Source: Hymenobacter nivis
GTDB taxonomy: Bacteria; Bacteroidota; Bacteroidia; Cytophagales; Hymenobacteraceae
Length of the DNA: 64,000 nucleotides
Direction: 5' to 3'
NCBI RefSeq assembly: GCF_006439025.1
Contig: NZ_RCYZ01000006.1
Location: forward strand, 124,001 to 188,000
In this document: piece after piece, positions 56,155 through 64,000 of the stretch
Numbering within the stretch: position 1 is the stretch's first letter
Layout of the letters: every line of letters starts with the position of its first letter
The notes under the pieces: model-generated
What the model was told of the DNA's origin: nothing
Databases searched by the model: none
What the model saw: the letters and a program-made list of their open reading frames with translations, nothing else
Translations under genes and position numbers: made by a program

Positions 56155-58320
56155 ATGGCAGAGGCTCGGACACTTGCGGCGGCGCCGGCCGCGGGCCCTG
56201 GGGCCCCGGAAGCGCCGGTGCGCCCCGTGCGCATCGCCCTCATTGGCAACCCCAACTCGGGCAAAACCTCGCTCTTCAACCAGCTCACCGGCCTCAACCA
56301 GAAGGTGGGCAACTTCCCCGGCGTGACCGTGGACCGCAAGAGCGGCTGGGCCCAGCTCACGGCCGCCCGCCGCGCCGAGATTGTGGACCTGCCCGGCACC
56401 TACTCGCTCTACCCCAAAAGCCTCGACGAGCGCGTCATCACCGACCTGCTCTACGACCCGTCGGCCGCCGGCTACCCCGATTTTGTGGTGGTGACGGTGG
56501 ACGCCAGCAACCTGCGCCGCAGCCTGCTGCTGTTCAGCCAATTGGCCGACCTGGGCCTGCCCGCCATCCTGGCCCTGAACATGACCGACGTGGCCGAACG
56601 CCACGGCGTGCACATCGACCTGGGGGCCCTGGAGGCCGAGCTGGGCGTGCCCGTGGTGCCCATGAACGCGCGCAACGGCATCGGGGTGGCGGCCCTCAAA
56701 ATTGTGATGGCCGAACGCCTGGCCGCCCCGCCCGTGCGCTTCTGGCAGCCCGATTCGGCGGTGCACCCGCTGGTGCAGCGGCTGCGCACCCACTTCCACC
56801 TGCACAGCGACTACTTGGCCCTGCACTACGCCCAGCAGGCCGAGTACCTCGCCTTCCTCAGCGACGAAGACCGCGCCTACGTGCAGGGCTTGGTGCAGGA
56901 ATACGCCTTCGATGGCACGGCCCAGCAGGCCAGCGAAACCATCGGGCGCTACGCCCGCATCAACGAGATTCTGCTCGAAACCGTGACGGTGACGCGCACC
57001 GAGCAGCGCGAGCCCGTCAGCAACCGCATCGACCGGGTGCTGACGCACCGCGTGGGCGGCTACCTGATTTTTTTGGCCGTGCTGTTTTTGCTGTTTCAGG
57101 CCATTTTTGCCTGGGCGCAGTACCCCATGGACCTGATTGACCAGGGCATTGGGGCCCTGAGCGGCTGGCTGCAAGACACCCTGCCGCCGGGGCCCCTCAC
57201 CAAGCTGCTCACGGAGGGCGTGCTGGCCGGCCTGGGCGGCGTGCTCATCTTCATCCCGCAAATCGCGCTGCTCTTCGCCTTCCTGGCCGTGCTGGAGGAA
57301 ACCGGCTACATGGCCCGCGTCACCTTCCTCATGGACAAGCTGATGCGGCCCTTTGGCCTGAGCGGCAAGAGCGTGGTGCCGCTGATTTCGGGCCTGGCCT
57401 GCGCCGTGCCGGCCATCATGGGGGCCCGGACGATTGAGAGCTGGAAGGACCGCATGATCACCATTTTCGTGACGCCGCTCATGTCGTGCTCGGCGCGCAT
57501 TCCGGTGTTCACGGTGCTGGTGGCGCTGGTGGTGCCGGCCGAAAGCGTAGGCTTTTTCAACCTGCGCGGCGTGGTGCTGATGGGCCTGTACCTACTCGGG
57601 CTGTTCTCGGCCCTGGGCTCGGCCTGGCTCCTGAAAGTGCTGCTGAAGGCCCGCGAGCGGAGCTACTTCATCATGGAGTTTCCGGTGTACAAATGGCCGC
57701 GCTGGAAGAACGTGGGCCTCACCATCTACCAAAAAGTGCGGGCGTTTGTGTGGCAGGCGGGCCAGGTGATTGTGGCCATCTCGGTGCTGCTGTGGGGCTT
57801 GGCCAGCTACGGCCCCGGCCAGCGCCAGGCCGTGGCTGAAACCCAGGCCCGCCGCGAGGCCGCCATCCACCGCTGGACGCCGGCCGAGCTGAGCCGCCAG
57901 GTGGCCTCGGCCCGCCTCGAAAACTCCTACGCCGGTTCGTTCGGCCACGCCCTGGAGCCGGCCATCCGCCCGCTGGGCTTCGACTGGAAAATTGGCATCG
58001 CGCTGCTCACCTCCTTCGCCGCCCGCGAGGTTTTTGTGGGCACCATGAGCACCATTTACAGCGTGGGCCAGGACGCCGACATGGGCACCGTGCAGCAGAA
58101 GCTGCGGGCCGAAAAAGGGCTCGACGGCCAACCGTTCTTCACGCCGGCGCGGGCGTTTTCGCTGCTCGTGTTCTATGTGTTTGCCATGCAGTGCATGAGC
58201 ACGCTGGCCGTGACCTACCGCGAAACCAAGAGCTGGCGCTGGCCCGCCGCCCAGCTCGTGTACATGACCGGCCTGGCCTACGCTGCCTCGGTGCTGGTGT
58301 GGCAAATCTGGGGCAACTAG
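56155..58320 (+). CDS. feoB: ferrous iron transporter B
   Basis: 721 residues. The N-terminal G domain has G1 GNPNSGKTS, G3 DLPGTYSL and G4 NMTD; a helical GDI-like part follows to about 285. The membrane part has Gate motifs, including GLACAVPAIMGARTI and MSCSARIPVFTVLVALV with the conserved Cys. It imports Fe(II) across the inner membrane. The start is in frame with a slightly long Ala/Pro-rich N-terminus (about 24 residues) before the G domain. The stop TAG runs into GGCCCCTAG of the convergent gene end. Confidence 0.95.
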   Translation: MAEARTLAAAPAAGPGAPEAPVRPVRIALIGNPNSGKTSLFNQLTGLNQKVGNFPGVTVDRKSGWAQLTAARRAEIVDLPGTYSLYPKSLDERVITDLLYDPSAAGYPDFVVVTVDASNLRRSLLLFSQLADLGLPAILALNMTDVAERHGVHIDLGALEAELGVPVVPMNARNGIGVAALKIVMAERLAAPPVRFWQPDSAVHPLVQRLRTHFHLHSDYLALHYAQQAEYLAFLSDEDRAYVQGLVQEYAFDGTAQQASETIGRYARINEILLETVTVTRTEQREPVSNRIDRVLTHRVGGYLIFLAVLFLLFQAIFAWAQYPMDLIDQGIGALSGWLQDTLPPGPLTKLLTEGVLAGLGGVLIFIPQIALLFAFLAVLEETGYMARVTFLMDKLMRPFGLSGKSVVPLISGLACAVPAIMGARTIESWKDRMITIFVTPLMSCSARIPVFTVLVALVVPAESVGFFNLRGVVLMGLYLLGLFSALGSAWLLKVLLKARERSYFIMEFPVYKWPRWKNVGLTIYQKVRAFVWQAGQVIVAISVLLWGLASYGPGQRQAVAETQARREAAIHRWTPAELSRQVASARLENSYAGSFGHALEPAIRPLGFDWKIGIALLTSFAAREVFVGTMSTIYSVGQDADMGTVQQKLRAEKGLDGQPFFTPARAFSLLVFYVFAMQCMSTLAVTYRETKSWRWPAAQLVYMTGLAYAASVLVWQIWGN

Positions 58321-58325
58321 GGCCC

Positions 58326-58904
58326 CTAGCGCGGCTTGGTGCGGTTGTGCAGGTACTGGCCCATGGACACGTAGAACTTCTTCGCCGCCAGCTTGGGCAA
58401 GTGCACAATGACGGCGGTGCACTTGCTATCCAAGGCTTTGCCGTTGGTTTCGAAGGCAATGCCCTTTGCGCCGGCATCGTAGAGGTAGCGCACGCCGCCC
58501 GGCACGCTGTAGGTGGTGGCCAGCGGCAGGGTCCCGTAGGCCGCCCGAATGTTGCGCAGGCGCGAGCCCGCGTGCAAGCCGTTGGCCAGCTGGAAGTAAG
58601 GCGACGTGGCCCGCACCACCTGCACCGAGCGGTGGCTGCCGTCGTCGCCGGGCGGCGGGGCCGTGTACACGTCCAGCTCGGTGGGGGCCCCGTGGGCCGG
58701 CCGCGCCCCGTACCAGCTGGCCCAGGCCTTGCCCATGGCCCCGTCGGTGCTGTTGGGCGGCGTGGTGGGCAGGTGGGCAGCGGCCGGGGCCAGGCCCAAT
58801 TGCACTTGCCCCAGGCTGCGGCCCGGCACTACCAGTTGCTGCGGGGTAGGGGCGGCCCCCAACAGGGCAGCCGTCAAAAGCAAAAAGCTGAGGCGAATTT
58901 TCAT
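58326..58904 (-). CDS. secreted protein of unknown function
   Basis: 192 residues with a signal peptide (MKIRLSFLLLTAALLGAAPTP). The mature protein contains GRSLGQVQLGLAPAAA and LHAGSRLRNIRAAYG. The second resembles the GxxxGxxLxxVxxxYG segment found in many secreted bacterial proteins with a repeated beta-alpha unit. There are no catalytic motifs and only one Cys. Coding is supported by its composition and by the TAG-GGCC stop context shared with other genes here. Confidence 0.65.
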   Translation of the reverse strand: MKIRLSFLLLTAALLGAAPTPQQLVVPGRSLGQVQLGLAPAAAHLPTTPPNSTDGAMGKAWASWYGARPAHGAPTELDVYTAPPPGDDGSHRSVQVVRATSPYFQLANGLHAGSRLRNIRAAYGTLPLATTYSVPGGVRYLYDAGAKGIAFETNGKALDSKCTAVIVHLPKLAAKKFYVSMGQYLHNRTKPR

Positions 58905-59009
58905 AGAATGAATGGGACTGTTTCCCGTTTATACGCGGCGAAAGGTAAGAAGTCAGTTGCGCCGTCACGCGGACGCTGCGAGTCCGCGGGTTGAACGGGC
59001 CGGGCGCGC

Positions 59010-59108
59010 TGTAGCGCGGCCTTTGTAGTCCGCGGCCCTCGCTTCGTCTTGCCGATGATCGCCAAACGGTTGCCGTTCAGCGCTGCGGATTACAAAGCGC
59101 GCGCTACA
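59010..59108. repeat. palindromic intergenic repeat, copy C
   Basis: 99 bp. The left end TGTAGCGCGGCCTTTGTAG mirrors the right end TACAAAGCGCGCGCTACA. The core appears in the opposite orientation (CTCGCTTCGTCTTGCCGAT). Half-copies of the ends flank it at 58967-58988 and 59131-59147. Confidence 0.8.
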
Positions 59109-59146
59109 GGCCGGGCAGCGCCGCCGACACGCAGCGTCCGCGCTAC

Positions 59147-59183
59147 ACCTGTCCAATGCTGGACAGGTGTCCATAAATGGACA
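59147..59183 (+). promoter_or_regulatory. tandem TGTCC/GGACA dyads (candidate activator sites)
   Basis: ACCTGTCC-AATGCT-GGACAGGT (59147-59168) is followed with a 1-nt overlap by TGTCCAT-AA-ATGGACA (59168-59183). Both are perfect dyads sharing the TGTCC/GGACA half-site. They lie about 66-100 bp upstream of the likely sigma-54 -24 element, a normal place for an NtrC-type activator. Confidence 0.65.
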
Positions 59184-59248
59184 ATTTTTTTGACTTACCA
59201 TTTTCCTAAATATGGTATAACAAACTGAAATACAAATAGTTGTAAAAT

Positions 59249-59265
59249 TGGCACACGGCTTGGCA
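59249..59265 (+). promoter_or_regulatory. likely sigma-54 promoter of the ABC efflux operon
   Basis: TGGCAC-ACGGC-TTGGCA matches the -24/-12 pattern (TGGCAC, five bases, TTGC) except for one base in the -12 part. It is 35 nt before ATG 59301. No TAnnTTTG box is evident. Confidence 0.55.
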
Positions 59266-59300
59266 AAGTAGGGTAGAACCAACCCCAACAGTGCCCGAAA

Positions 59301-60548
59301 ATGGACAGAGCCCTTGCCCCATCCGTTCAAACGAACCGCCGCCGCCGCCAGTGGCTGCTGGGCTTAGGGGCCCTGGTGCTGGCCGTGGCCGGCTGGTGGG
59401 GCCTGCGCAAGGCCTTGCAGCCCAGCCTGCGCCGCGCCGACGTGCTGACGGCCCGCGTAGAAACCGGTGACGTGGAAGCCGCCCTCACCGCGGCCGGTAC
59501 CATCATTCCGGCGCACGAAGCCGTGATTTCCAGCCCCATCGCCAGCACCATCCGGCGGGTGGCGGTGGCCGTGGGGGCCCAGGTGGCGCCCGGCCAAACC
59601 ATTTTGGAGCTTGATAAAGAGGCCTCGCAGGGGGCCCTGGCCAAGCTCGACGACGAGCAGCTGCGCAACCAGAACAAGAACGACCAGCTGCGCCTGGCCC
59701 TCGAAGGCCACCTCAACGACCTGGGGGCCCAAGCGGCCTCGCAAGCGGTGAAGGTCAGGAGCTTGCAATCGACGCTGCGCGATGAGCAGCACCTGCTGGA
59801 AATTGGGGGCGGCACGGCCGAGGCCGTGCGCCAGGCCGAGCTGAACCTGGCTGTGGCCCGCCTCGAAGCCGACCGCCTGGCCCGCCAGCTCGCCAACCAG
59901 CGCCGGGCCAGCGCCGCCGACGTGCGCGAACTGGGCTACACCGTGTCGATGCAGCAGCGCAGCATTGCCGAGCTGGCCGGCAAGCTGCGGCAGGCCGACA
60001 TCAGCAGCCCCCAGCCGGGCGTGCTGACGTGGGTGAACGACAACCTGGGGGCCGCTGTGCCCGCCGGCGAGCCCCTGGCCCGGGTGGCCGATCTCAGCCG
60101 GTTCCGGGTGCGGGCCACGCTCTCAGATGCTTACGCGGGCCAGCTGCACCCCGGCGACCCAGTGGTGGTGCGCGCCAACGGCACCGACCTGCGCGGCACC
60201 GTGGCCAGCATCAGCCCGGCCGTGGACAAGGGCGTGGTGACCTTTTATGCCCAGCTGGCCAACGACCACGCCCCGGCCCTGCGCGCCAACCTGCGCGCCG
60301 ACGTGTTCGTCATCACGCGGGCCCACCCGCACGTGCTGCGCATCAAAAACGGCCCCTTCTACCAGGGCGGGCAGGAGCAGGCGGTATTCGTGGTGCGCGG
60401 CGGCAAAGCCCTGCGGAAAGTGGTGCGCTTCGGCGACAGCAACTTCGATTACGTGCAGATAACCAGCGGCCTGCAAGCCGGCGACGAGGTGGTGGTGTCG
60501 GACATGAAGGACCACCAGGAAACGCCCGAGTTGGCACTCCACGACTAA
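59301..60548 (+). CDS. HlyD-family efflux periplasmic adaptor
   Basis: 415 residues. A single N-terminal membrane span (about 17-36) is not cleaved. Then come the lipoyl half VLTARVETGDVEAALTAAGTIIPAHEAVISSP, a long coiled coil (about 105-235, EASQGALAKLDDEQLRNQNKNDQLRLALEGH on), the second lipoyl half ISSPQPGVLTWVNDNLGAAVPAGEPLARV and a C-terminal domain. It links the ABC permease to the TolC channel. It is the first gene of a four-gene operon with 12-24-bp gaps. Confidence 0.9.
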   Translation: MDRALAPSVQTNRRRRQWLLGLGALVLAVAGWWGLRKALQPSLRRADVLTARVETGDVEAALTAAGTIIPAHEAVISSPIASTIRRVAVAVGAQVAPGQTILELDKEASQGALAKLDDEQLRNQNKNDQLRLALEGHLNDLGAQAASQAVKVRSLQSTLRDEQHLLEIGGGTAEAVRQAELNLAVARLEADRLARQLANQRRASAADVRELGYTVSMQQRSIAELAGKLRQADISSPQPGVLTWVNDNLGAAVPAGEPLARVADLSRFRVRATLSDAYAGQLHPGDPVVVRANGTDLRGTVASISPAVDKGVVTFYAQLANDHAPALRANLRADVFVITRAHPHVLRIKNGPFYQGGQEQAVFVVRGGKALRKVVRFGDSNFDYVQITSGLQAGDEVVVSDMKDHQETPELALHD

Positions 60549-60560
60549 CGCGCGCCGCCC

Positions 60561-62075
60561 ATGAAAACGCTCTCCACTTTAGTAGCAAACCTGCGCTGTA
60601 GTGCGGTTGCCGCTTGCGTAATTGGCCTGCTAACCAGTAGCATAACCGCCCGCGCCCAGGGCCCCGCCGCCCCCGACAGCCTGACGCTGGCCGCCGTGGT
60701 GGCCCAGGCCCAGGGCCGCGCCGCCGTGGGCCAGCAGGCGCGCACCAACCGCGAAACCGGCTACTGGGCCTACCGCGCCTATCAGGCCAACTACCGCCCG
60801 CAGCTGGGCCTGACGGGTGTGCTGCCCAACTTCAACCACCAGATTACGCCCGTGGTGCAGCCCGACGGTACCTTGGCCTTCAAATCGGTGCGCAATAACA
60901 ATTCGACCTTGGGCGTGGCCGTGACGCAGAACATCGGCCTGACGGGCGGGCAGGTGGTGCTGGGCTCGCAGGTGCAGCGGGTTGATAACTTTAACGACAG
61001 CACCAAGCAGTATAACAACCAGCCCTTTACGCTGGGATTTACGCAGCCCATCGGCTACTTCAACCCGCTGCGCTGGGCCCGGGCCGTGGAGCCGCTGCGC
61101 TACCGCGAAAGCCAGCGCCAGTACGCCGAAGACCGCGAAACCGTGGCCCAGCGCGCCACCGAGCTGTACTTCGACGTGCTGGTGCAGCAGGTGAACGCCG
61201 CCGTGGCCGCCCAAAACGCCCGCGCCACCGCCGAGCTGCTGCGCGTGGGCCAGGAGCGCTACCGCCTGGGCCGCCTCTCGCAGAGCGACTTAATCCAGCT
61301 GGAGCTGAACTTGCTCAACGCCCAGCAGGCCCAAACCCAGGCCGGCCTCGACGCCGAAAACGCCGCCGTGGCCCTGGCCGCCTACGCCGGGCTGCCGGGG
61401 CCCCAGGCCGGGGCCATTGCCGCACTGGCCGTGCCGGTGCCCGCCCCGGCCCCGCCCGTGGTGCCCACCGACGCCCTGGCCCAGGCCCGCCAGCACCGCG
61501 CCGCGCCCCTGGCCTTCCAGCGCCGGCTGCTGCTGGCGGCCCGCGACGTGGCCTACGCCCGCGGCACCACCGGCTTCCAGGCCACGCTGCTGGCCAACCT
61601 GGGCTACGTGAACCAGGCCGACCGCCTGAGCGCCAGCTACCTGAGTCTGCAAAACCAGCAGCAGGTCAGCTTGGCCTTCAGCCTGCCGCTCGTGGACTGG
61701 GGCCGCCGCCACAGCCTGGTGCGCACCGCCGAGCTGAACCGCGACCAGGAGCAGCGCAACGTGGCCCAGGACGAGGCCACCTTTGCCCAAACCGTGCTGG
61801 CCCAGGCCCGCCAGCTGGGGCCCCTGGGCCAGCAGGTGGGCCTGGCCGCCCGCGCCGATTCGCTGGCCCAGCGCCGCTACGCCATCACCCGCGCCACCTA
61901 CGAAGCCGGCCGCCTCAGCCTCACCGACCTCATCATTGCCCAAGCCGCCAAGGACGGGGCCCGGCGCGGCTACATCCTGGCGCTGCGCGCCGGCTGGGTG
62001 GCCCACTACCGCCTGCGGGCCCTCACGCTCTACGATTTTGACCGCCAAGTTGCCCTCAGCGACGACCCTTCTTAA
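60561..62075 (+). CDS. TolC-family outer membrane efflux channel (ABC operon)
   Basis: 504 residues. The signal peptide is about residues 1-32 (CVIGLLTSSITARA). Two OEP repeats: AQGRAAVGQQARTNRETGYWAYRAYQANYRPQLG, RVGQERYRLGRLSQSDLIQLELNLLNAQQAQTQ, and near the end RYAITRATYEAGRLSLTDLIIAQ. It forms the outer membrane exit of this ABC pump. It is quite distinct from the TolC protein encoded at 24890-26581. Confidence 0.9.
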   Translation: MKTLSTLVANLRCSAVAACVIGLLTSSITARAQGPAAPDSLTLAAVVAQAQGRAAVGQQARTNRETGYWAYRAYQANYRPQLGLTGVLPNFNHQITPVVQPDGTLAFKSVRNNNSTLGVAVTQNIGLTGGQVVLGSQVQRVDNFNDSTKQYNNQPFTLGFTQPIGYFNPLRWARAVEPLRYRESQRQYAEDRETVAQRATELYFDVLVQQVNAAVAAQNARATAELLRVGQERYRLGRLSQSDLIQLELNLLNAQQAQTQAGLDAENAAVALAAYAGLPGPQAGAIAALAVPVPAPAPPVVPTDALAQARQHRAAPLAFQRRLLLAARDVAYARGTTGFQATLLANLGYVNQADRLSASYLSLQNQQQVSLAFSLPLVDWGRRHSLVRTAELNRDQEQRNVAQDEATFAQTVLAQARQLGPLGQQVGLAARADSLAQRRYAITRATYEAGRLSLTDLIIAQAAKDGARRGYILALRAGWVAHYRLRALTLYDFDRQVALSDDPS

Positions 62076-62092
62076 CCTCCTCTTTCTCCCTC

Positions 62093-62782
62093 ATGCAAAC
62101 CTCCGCCGCGCCGGTGCTCCAGCTCACCGACATCGAGAAAATCTACCAGACCAAGACCATCGAAACGGTGGCCTTGCACCGCATCAACCTCACCATCGGG
62201 CGCGGCGAGTTCGTGTCCATCATGGGGCCCAGCGGGTGCGGCAAGTCCACGCTGCTGAGCTTGATGGGCCTGCTCGACGAGCCCACCCACGGCACCGTGG
62301 CCGTGGACGGCCGCCCCGTGCAGTCGTACTCCGACAAGGAACTGGCCGGGCTGCGCAACCTGAAAATCGGTTTCGTTTTTCAGAGCTACCACCTGATCAA
62401 CGACTTGGCGGTGCTCGACAACGTGGAGTTGCCGCTGCTGTACCGGCCCGGCTTGGGCAGCAAGGAGCGCCGCCAGCGGGCCCTGGCCGCGCTGGACAAG
62501 GTGGGGCTGAGCGCGCGCACCAACCACTTCCCCAGCCAGCTTTCGGGCGGGCAGCGGCAGCGGGTGGCCATTGCCCGGGCCCTGGCCGGGGCCCCGGAAA
62601 TTATTCTGGCCGACGAGCCCACCGGCAACCTCGACTCGGTGATGGGCGAGGAAATCATGGACCTGCTGCTGGGCCTGAACCGCGAGCACGGCACCACCAT
62701 CGTGATGGTGACCCACGACGAGCAGCAGGCCCTGAAAACCCAGCGCCTCATCCGCCTTTTCGACGGCAGCCAGGTCGGCTAA
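62093..62782 (+). CDS. ABC transporter ATPase of the MacB/LolD type
   Basis: 229 residues, the whole ATPase. Walker A is GPSGCGKST, the signature LSGGQRQRV, Walker B ILADEP; the Q loop is FQSYHLINDL and the H loop MVTHD. The GNLDS motif after Walker B is typical of the LolD/MacB/FtsE group. It energises the FtsX-type permease that follows after 24 bp. Confidence 0.95.
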   Translation: MQTSAAPVLQLTDIEKIYQTKTIETVALHRINLTIGRGEFVSIMGPSGCGKSTLLSLMGLLDEPTHGTVAVDGRPVQSYSDKELAGLRNLKIGFVFQSYHLINDLAVLDNVELPLLYRPGLGSKERRQRALAALDKVGLSARTNHFPSQLSGGQRQRVAIARALAGAPEIILADEPTGNLDSVMGEEIMDLLLGLNREHGTTIVMVTHDEQQALKTQRLIRLFDGSQVG

Positions 62783-62806
62783 TTCACGCTTTTGCGCGCC
62801 AATACC

Positions 62807-64000
62807 ATGCTCATCAGTTACTTAAAAATCGCTTGGAAGGTCTTGCAGCGGCGCAAGTTCTTCACGTTCATCAGCTTGTTCGGCATCAGCTTCACGCTGA
62901 TGATCCTGCTGGTGGTGTACGCCATGTACGACCACACGGTGGGGCCCCACACGCCCGAAAAGCGCGTGGACCGGCTGCTGTTTGTGACGCACCTGGGGCT
63001 GTGGTCGCCCAACAGCCAGGGCAACTCCAACCCCAGCTATTCCTTTTTGAACCGCTACGTGCGGCCGCTGCGCACGCCCGAAAAGGTGTCGCTGGCCACG
63101 AGCGGCGGCTACGCGGTGGCCTACGTGGGTAATACCAAGCTGAAGCTCAGCCAGAAGGGCACCGACGGCGTGTTCTGGCAAGTGCTGGACTTTGATTTTC
63201 TGGCCGGCCGGCCCTACTCGGTGCAGGAGGTGGGCACCGACGCCCACGTGGCCGTCATCAACGAGAGCACGGCCCGCCGCTACTTCGGCGCGGTGGCCAG
63301 TGCGGTGGGTCGCCCCATCGAAACCGACGGCACCGCCTTCCGGGTGGTGGGCGTGGTGCGCGACGTGCCCGCCGCGCGCACCCTCACCAGCTCCGACGTG
63401 TGGATTCCGCTGGGCCTGACGGTGGACGTGCACGAGCCCAACTACTTCGGCAACTGCATGGCCATCTTGCTGGCGCCCAGCGCCGAAGCCCTGCCGGCCA
63501 TGCGCGAAGAATTCGACCAAGTGATGCGCCACGTGCCGGTGCAGGACCCCAAGCAATACACCGAGCTGCGGGTGTACGCCAACACGCTGCTGGGCTTCAC
63601 GGTGCGCAGCCTCGTGACCGACGACGACGGGCCCGACGACGGCGTGGCCTGGTTTGGGCGCGTGGCGCTGGGTGTGGCCTTGCTGTTCATGCTGCTGCCA
63701 GCCCTGAACCTGGTGAACCTGAACGTGAGCCGGATGCTGGAGCGCTCATCCGAAATCGGGGTGCGCAAGGCCTTCGGGGCCACGGCGGGGCGGCTGGTGG
63801 GGCAGTTCCTGGTCGAGAACATTTTCCTCACGCTGCTGGGCGGCGTGCTGGGCCTGGCGCTGGCCGCCGGGGCCCTGCACCTGCTCAACGGCAGCAGCGT
63901 CATCGAGTACGCGCAGTTCGCCCTGAACGGGCGGGTGTTTGCGGTGGCGCTGGGCGCGGTGCTGTTTTTCGGAATCCTGTCGGGGGTGTACCCTGCTTAT
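62807..64000 (+). CDS. FtsX-like ABC transporter permease, 3' truncated by window edge
   Basis: At least 398 residues from ATG 62807; the frame is still open at the window end. An N-terminal membrane span (about 17-39) is followed by a MacB-type periplasmic core domain (about 40-275) with VINESTARRYFG and DVWIPLGL. Then come membrane spans with LVNLNVSRMLERSSEIGVRKAFGATAGRLVGQFLVENIFLTLLGG, the conserved FtsX-family segment. MacB-like permeases move substrates from the periplasm through TolC by a piston action rather than across the inner membrane. Operon partner of the ATPase. Confidence 0.93.
   Translation, partial: MLISYLKIAWKVLQRRKFFTFISLFGISFTLMILLVVYAMYDHTVGPHTPEKRVDRLLFVTHLGLWSPNSQGNSNPSYSFLNRYVRPLRTPEKVSLATSGGYAVAYVGNTKLKLSQKGTDGVFWQVLDFDFLAGRPYSVQEVGTDAHVAVINESTARRYFGAVASAVGRPIETDGTAFRVVGVVRDVPAARTLTSSDVWIPLGLTVDVHEPNYFGNCMAILLAPSAEALPAMREEFDQVMRHVPVQDPKQYTELRVYANTLLGFTVRSLVTDDDGPDDGVAWFGRVALGVALLFMLLPALNLVNLNVSRMLERSSEIGVRKAFGATAGRLVGQFLVENIFLTLLGGVLGLALAAGALHLLNGSSVIEYAQFALNGRVFAVALGAVLFFGILSGVYPAY

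Noticed and set aside
59200-59225. TTGAC ... TATGGTATAAC as a sigma-70-like promoter for the HlyD gene
   Set aside because: The phylum's main sigma factor does not use this pattern, and a better sigma-54-like match lies nearer the gene; kept only as a weak alternative.

Overview
This window is chromosomal DNA from a GC-rich member of the Bacteroidota, most likely Hymenobacter or a close relative in the Cytophagales. The grounds are: -7 promoter boxes of the form TAnnTTTG in front of many genes; a MurF-Alr fusion; DUF4834, DUF4230, YfhO, TIGR03643 and carboxypeptidase-regulatory/DUF5686 proteins typical of the phylum; a paired catalytic/non-catalytic M16 peptidase set; and GC content that looks near two thirds by eye. 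The genus is an inference. There is no phage, insertion sequence, CRISPR array or rRNA. There is one tRNA, tRNA-Thr(CGT).

Region by region. 1-6.4 kb: the end of a UbiA-type prenyltransferase, a DUF4239-like membrane protein, NAD(P)HX repair enzyme Nnr, a small hydrolase, MsrB, iron-sulfur serine dehydratase alpha and a channel-like membrane protein. 6.4-11.9 kb: LutB, two tandem secreted M28 peptidases and IspF. 12-20 kb: a large DUF5686 outer-membrane protein, small secreted or membrane proteins, the tRNA, an LEA-like repeat protein, an SDR, a mini-metalloprotease, an NlpC/P60 hydrolase, a YkvA protein and an acyl-carrier-like protein with Thr where Ser is expected. 20.2-27.2 kb: a tetR-tolC-adaptor-RND efflux operon on the minus strand. 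27.4-37.2 kb: RecX, DUF4230, two membrane proteins of the GT-C/YfhO type, a GT2 glycosyltransferase, a PLP enzyme, an acetyltransferase and a YdjC-type deacetylase. 37.3-40.4 kb: a cytoplasmic histidine kinase with a cyclic-nucleotide-binding domain, followed by a response regulator fused to a thioredoxin-reductase-like flavoprotein that lacks the redox cysteines. 40.5-48.2 kb: a UPF0104 flippase-like protein, a GT39-type transferase, an esterase, OxyR and the M16 pair. 48.5-58.3 kb: the MurF-Alr fusion with two in-frame low-GC inserts, an OmpA lipoprotein, an alpha/beta hydrolase without its catalytic Ser, two tandem carboxypeptidase-regulatory-domain proteins and FeoAB. 59.3-64 kb: a second tripartite efflux operon (HlyD, TolC, ABC ATPase, FtsX-type permease) behind a likely sigma-54 promoter with tandem TGTCC/GGACA dyads.

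Intergenic DNA carries the least explained signals. A dispersed palindromic element with TGTAGCGCGGAC ends occurs in four copies plus fragments. There are very long perfect hairpins, one of which joins the stop codons of two convergent genes. Many genes end in TAG followed directly by GGCCC, giving TAGGGCCC or TAGGGGCC. Several promoters place the -7 box only 2-6 nt from the start codon, which suggests leaderless mRNAs.
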